Below are positions 60,576 through 64,000 of a DNA stretch of 64,000 nt, piece by piece. The stretch's first letter is position 1. Every line of letters begins with the position of its first letter. The DNA comes from Paraspadella gotoi (Eukaryota > Chaetognatha), in the NCBI GenBank assembly GCA_051294375.1, contig CM119264.1, positions 3,938,247 to 4,002,246 on the forward strand, given 5' to 3'. Under the pieces are notes generated by a model, which ran no database searches, was not told where the DNA came from, and saw only the letters and a list, made by a program, of their open reading frames with translations. The position numbers and the translations under genes are program-made.

Positions 60576-63250
60576 CATTTGCAGCTCTCCTCTTCTTCCT
60601 GTTCTATTATTACTTATACACAATTCAAATTGTCCCTTCATTTTCAAATACTGAACATAGTTAAATTATTCAAGTTAGTTGTTATTAATTTATTACTCCC
60701 TACTATCATTTAGTTTATAAATTATTGTTATACATTGTTCATAATGTAAAAGGGTAATAGATTTAATTATCCTAACTACATTTTTCTTCTCTCACACTTC
60801 AATATTCCTTCCTCCTATGTCTCTCTCTATCTACCTATTGTTATCACTTCTCCTCAATCTCGACTCCGTTTATCCCTCTGCTTCAAAACCCACTCACTCT
60901 CTCCATCGTGCTCTTCTCTGACATCTCTCCTTCGCGCTGTCTGCGTGTCTCATCTGCGTCACCTTCCTCTCTCGTCTCCTACCTCTCAAGAGCAAGCGTA
61001 CCTTATTGTGAGATCCGGCACAAGGCGAAATAACTTATTAAGGAGAATTCAGGAACCGAAGTAGTAAGAATAGAGAGGTATGCTGATGAAGCGAAAGTGA
61101 TAGATTCAGTTGTAAGCATGAACGACGTCTTATACACTCGGATTAGCTGCAGAGATGCGGAGAGTCTACTCTTTATATCCGAGAATGGACCTACGTTGTA
61201 GATAATAATGAGAGAGGACGCGCTCTCGCGTATTACGCGATACCTCCGCTATTGAACGCGAAGAGGAAGTGAAAGAATGAGCAGAGTATAACCAAGTATT
61301 CGAGCATGAGAGTGAGCAAGTTAGGTGAGATTACAAGGAAGAGATGAAGAACAAATCTGTTGGGTACGAACGTATGATTATACTTAGTATCTAAAGATTT
61401 GTTGACTTACTCCTGAGCCGGCCTTATTACATTCATTATAAAAAAAAATCGAGCAGACATCTTTGAAAGGCGCATAAGTTATTTTCCGCAACAGAGAAGC
61501 TGTCAGATATTAGAGGAAAGTGTAATTTCCTGACGCTTCCCATTTCACTAAAAGACGGCCCCGGGATTTGTCTAAATTTTTCCTTGCAGCGTTTATGCGT
61601 GTGTCCTTCATGCTCTTCATCTAGCTATGGAATACTATAACAAATAACGTCAAAGAAACGAGCTTAGTTTTCAGAATATTTAAACTCTCGCTCCTTTATC
61701 GTGATTTTTCTCACATCTACAATATAAATACAGTGCGCTTTATCGCAATATGTATTGTCTCGCGCTAGCTCTAGAAGTAGTTTAAAGATTTATATGCGTA
61801 CTATATTAATTAGGTTATATCAAATCCACGCGTGTGATGACGCGTAACCATCTTTAATAGTTGGTATAGATGTGTGACCATTGATCATATTGTTGTTGTC
61901 AAATAGTTGCAGTTGTCCGTTTTAGCTTCACTCTCAGTAGAATCACATCGAGATCTTTGGTTGAGATAACGTCCTCCTCTCAGCCTCTCCCATAGTATGT
62001 GCTTGTCAGAACTGTTTTGCCTGATCTCTCGTAGAATAGCATAATCACTGGCCTAAGAGAGATACAGCTGCATCCAATGATATAGAGAGGAGATAGTCTC
62101 ACGTTCGAACTCTCCGCCTCGATAGGCCATCAGCGCGATAGTAAGAAACGCTCAGATTACCGGCTAAGATTTCATATGAGAGGTATTGGAGAGAGAAGAT
62201 GAACTAGTATAGTAGATAGATATACAGAGTTATAGAGCATATGAGATGAAAGAATGAGAGAGTGTAGTGACGAGAGATAGTGAGAGTGAGCGAAAGGAGG
62301 AAGCAATATAGCAGTGTATAGCGAGAGGGAAGAGACGAAGAGATATTTTAATTAGTTGTGAAGATTATTACTTAACGAAATCTCTAAGCAGAATTAACAA
62401 AATACATTGTGCTTAATTATATGATAGCGACGATTATCGCGCGCGCATTTATACCAAATCTTTATCTAATTAAGGAGTCAAAGAGTGAGAGAGTGAGAGA
62501 GTGATAACTGGTGTTATAGCACGGTGATGTTTAAGTACACTCGGTCGGAAAATATACTATAAAATATTTTCTCTCTCTCTTCTTTAATAAGAAAATATAT
62601 GAGGGGAATAATGTGTCAGGAATATGGATGCAAGATAGAAGATACAAAGGAGGAACGGATACATCTCTAGTGGTCAAAATTCAGAAGCTTCCGCGATAGA
62701 ATCTCCTCTCTGAAACGAGTTTGGTAATACCAGCCCTAAACTAAATAGAATGCCCATATGTCTTAATATGATTAGTTGGCTGAACGAAAATAGCCCTTTA
62801 AACATTACAGTTCTAATTAAAATATTAAAGCAAATATAAACAAATAAGACATAGACAATAAAAACATACTTTACTCACCATGAATAATTTAAATCAAACT
62901 CTACACAAAGATAAATGAATGTACCTCGATATTCAACGCTTCTACGCCCCATACTCTTGTTACTGAAAATTTCAATACAATTAAAATACAATTAGCTATA
63001 TTTTACAATAAAAAAATATAAATAAAGTAATTTTATTCATACATGTTGACATTAAGATTTAATTTGTGTTCATAATGAATACAGAAATATTGCAGAGATT
63101 ACAAAAATTTGTGATCTTAATCAATAAATAGATAGATAACTAAGAAAAACAGAAGAAATGTTATAGAGTGTTTACACAGTAAGTCATAAAAAAAAAAAGA
63201 TAAATCAAACGAAAATCATACAACGTTGAAATATATCAACTCTACATCAA
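60576..63250. other. Low-information stretch, no gene seen
   Basis: AT-rich at both ends. 60900-62350 has an irregular mix of AGAG/CTCT and CG-containing words with unusually few long frames or homopolymers, reminiscent of uncorrected read sequence. No feature is supported. Confidence 0.4.
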
Positions 63251-63258
63251 TAAATACG

Positions 63259-63627
63259 TCAACATATACGATCGCGCTGATCCGAATCTCGTTGGTCGTC
63301 TATGCGCCAAACGTGCGACTCCGCGTCGACCGATCCGCTCCATAAAAGAGTTAATAACGAGAATAGATGGATGAGATTCACGATCGAGCCGCGGACAGGA
63401 TCAGCTGCAGTACCCGGCGACGTAGAGCTATGCGGCTGCGCGCGCCCAGACGATAAGCGCTCAACGGCGATGGTCAGCTCGTGAATTGTATTTTCTGATA
63501 TTATCAAAGATTTTTTCATCGGATCGAATCTAATGACATTTCTTGTGACATTTTGAGAAGAAAGGATGAGACTAATTGGGATGTGTAGAGAGGTTGTGAG
63601 GAGAAGACACAGACAGCGTGGTTTCAC
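63259..63627 (-). CDS. Open frame of 122 codons, doubtful
   Basis: On the minus strand a frame begins MKPRCLCLLLTTSLHIPISL, which resembles a short signal sequence, and continues through a GC-rich patch (63270-63485). The plus strand of the same patch is also open for 60 codons. No family match and no repeat explains it. The patch differs in composition from its AT-rich surroundings. The coding claim is weak. Confidence 0.2.
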   Translation of the reverse strand: MKPRCLCLLLTTSLHIPISLILSSQNVTRNVIRFDPMKKSLIISENTIHELTIAVERLSSGRAQPHSSTSPGTAADPVRGSIVNLIHLFSLLTLLWSGSVDAESHVWRIDDQRDSDQRDRIC

Positions 63628-64000
63628 TACTACTAGGTGATAAGTTTTTCTCTCTCCTTTCTTTTCAGTCTGTGTGTGCTAATTGATCTAATTTTATTTT
63701 CATTCCTTGACCTTTGTGTTCTCATTGTTTTCATCGTCTCGTTCTCATCAATGTCTATTTCTAGTTCTCTTTATCTTTTTTTTCCTTCTTGGTCTTTTTC
63801 TTCATTTTCCTTGACTTTTCTCTACATTCACTCTTGCTCTCGTTCTCTTTTCTACTAGCATATGAAAAATTGTTACACTTTATTTAAGGTTAGCGCGTTT
63901 CTCATTTCTGTGTCTCTCTCTCCTCACTCTCATCCTTCTCATATCTTCCTTTTCCCGGCAGAGATTTCGTACAACTCATGTTCCAACTAATTAGGGCAAA
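63628..64000. other. Pyrimidine-rich window end
   Basis: CT-rich sequence with frequent TTCTCTT words up to about 63860, then mixed sequence to the end. No gene or element is supported. Confidence 0.5.

Overview
The window is nuclear DNA from a eukaryote, most likely an invertebrate animal. It has spliced genes with short GT-AG introns, no operons, very many (GA)n/(CT)n microsatellites on both strands, several 5-bp and 4-bp tandem repeats, and LTR-retrotransposon remains. I cannot name the species. The sequence looks like a draft long-read assembly. It is broken by six gaps of exactly 25 N and six longer N runs, and duplicated stretches differ mainly by single-base indels.

Layout. 1-7376: three partial copies of a ~2-kb segment (one inverted, two direct), GA/CT tracts and an LTR fragment near 4264. 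7402-11.8 kb: CT tracts, AT-rich non-coding DNA with a MITE-like inverted-repeat pair, a CpG-rich patch and purine/pyrimidine tracts. 12013-17137: a five-exon gene for an ~836-residue multi-pass membrane protein resembling the XK-related (XKR) family. Its intron 1 carries a repeat module, a hairpin and a long pyrimidine tract. Its intron 3 carries a tandem array derived from the end of the preceding exon. 17.1-19.26 kb: 3' flank with (AACGT)n and a 22-bp-type minisatellite. 19288-27635: an 8.3-kb block without GA microsatellites, containing degenerate Ty3/gypsy pol on the minus strand and absent from the second copy of the locus. 27636-31066: GA, AGTCA, CCGT and ATTC repeats.

31092-40929 repeats 16810-19262 plus 27636-31066 and then goes further right. 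40955-44271 repeats 37781-40929 and then goes further right again. This is the pattern of overlapping contig ends (or two haplotypes) laid end to end instead of merged. The second copy contains a 704-bp solo LTR with a 5-bp target duplication, while the first copy preserves the empty site.

44.3-54.7 kb: the longest GA tracts, GC-rich promoter-like patches, a 104-bp (TCG)n run, a gap-broken gene for a secreted or membrane glycoprotein of unknown family (50792-52858, +), a partial exon of a convergent minus-strand gene (53726-53943) and an RFX-type X-box (54078-54091). 54774-64000: AT-rich, different in texture, with no gene I can support and two GC-richer islands.

Only two genes are well supported, and they show no functional link. 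The most unusual points are the XKR-like protein with its unusually long single-exon C-terminal part, the exon-end-derived intronic array, the solo LTR with an empty allele inside the same window, and the tandem-overlap structure that would mislead any copy-number reading.
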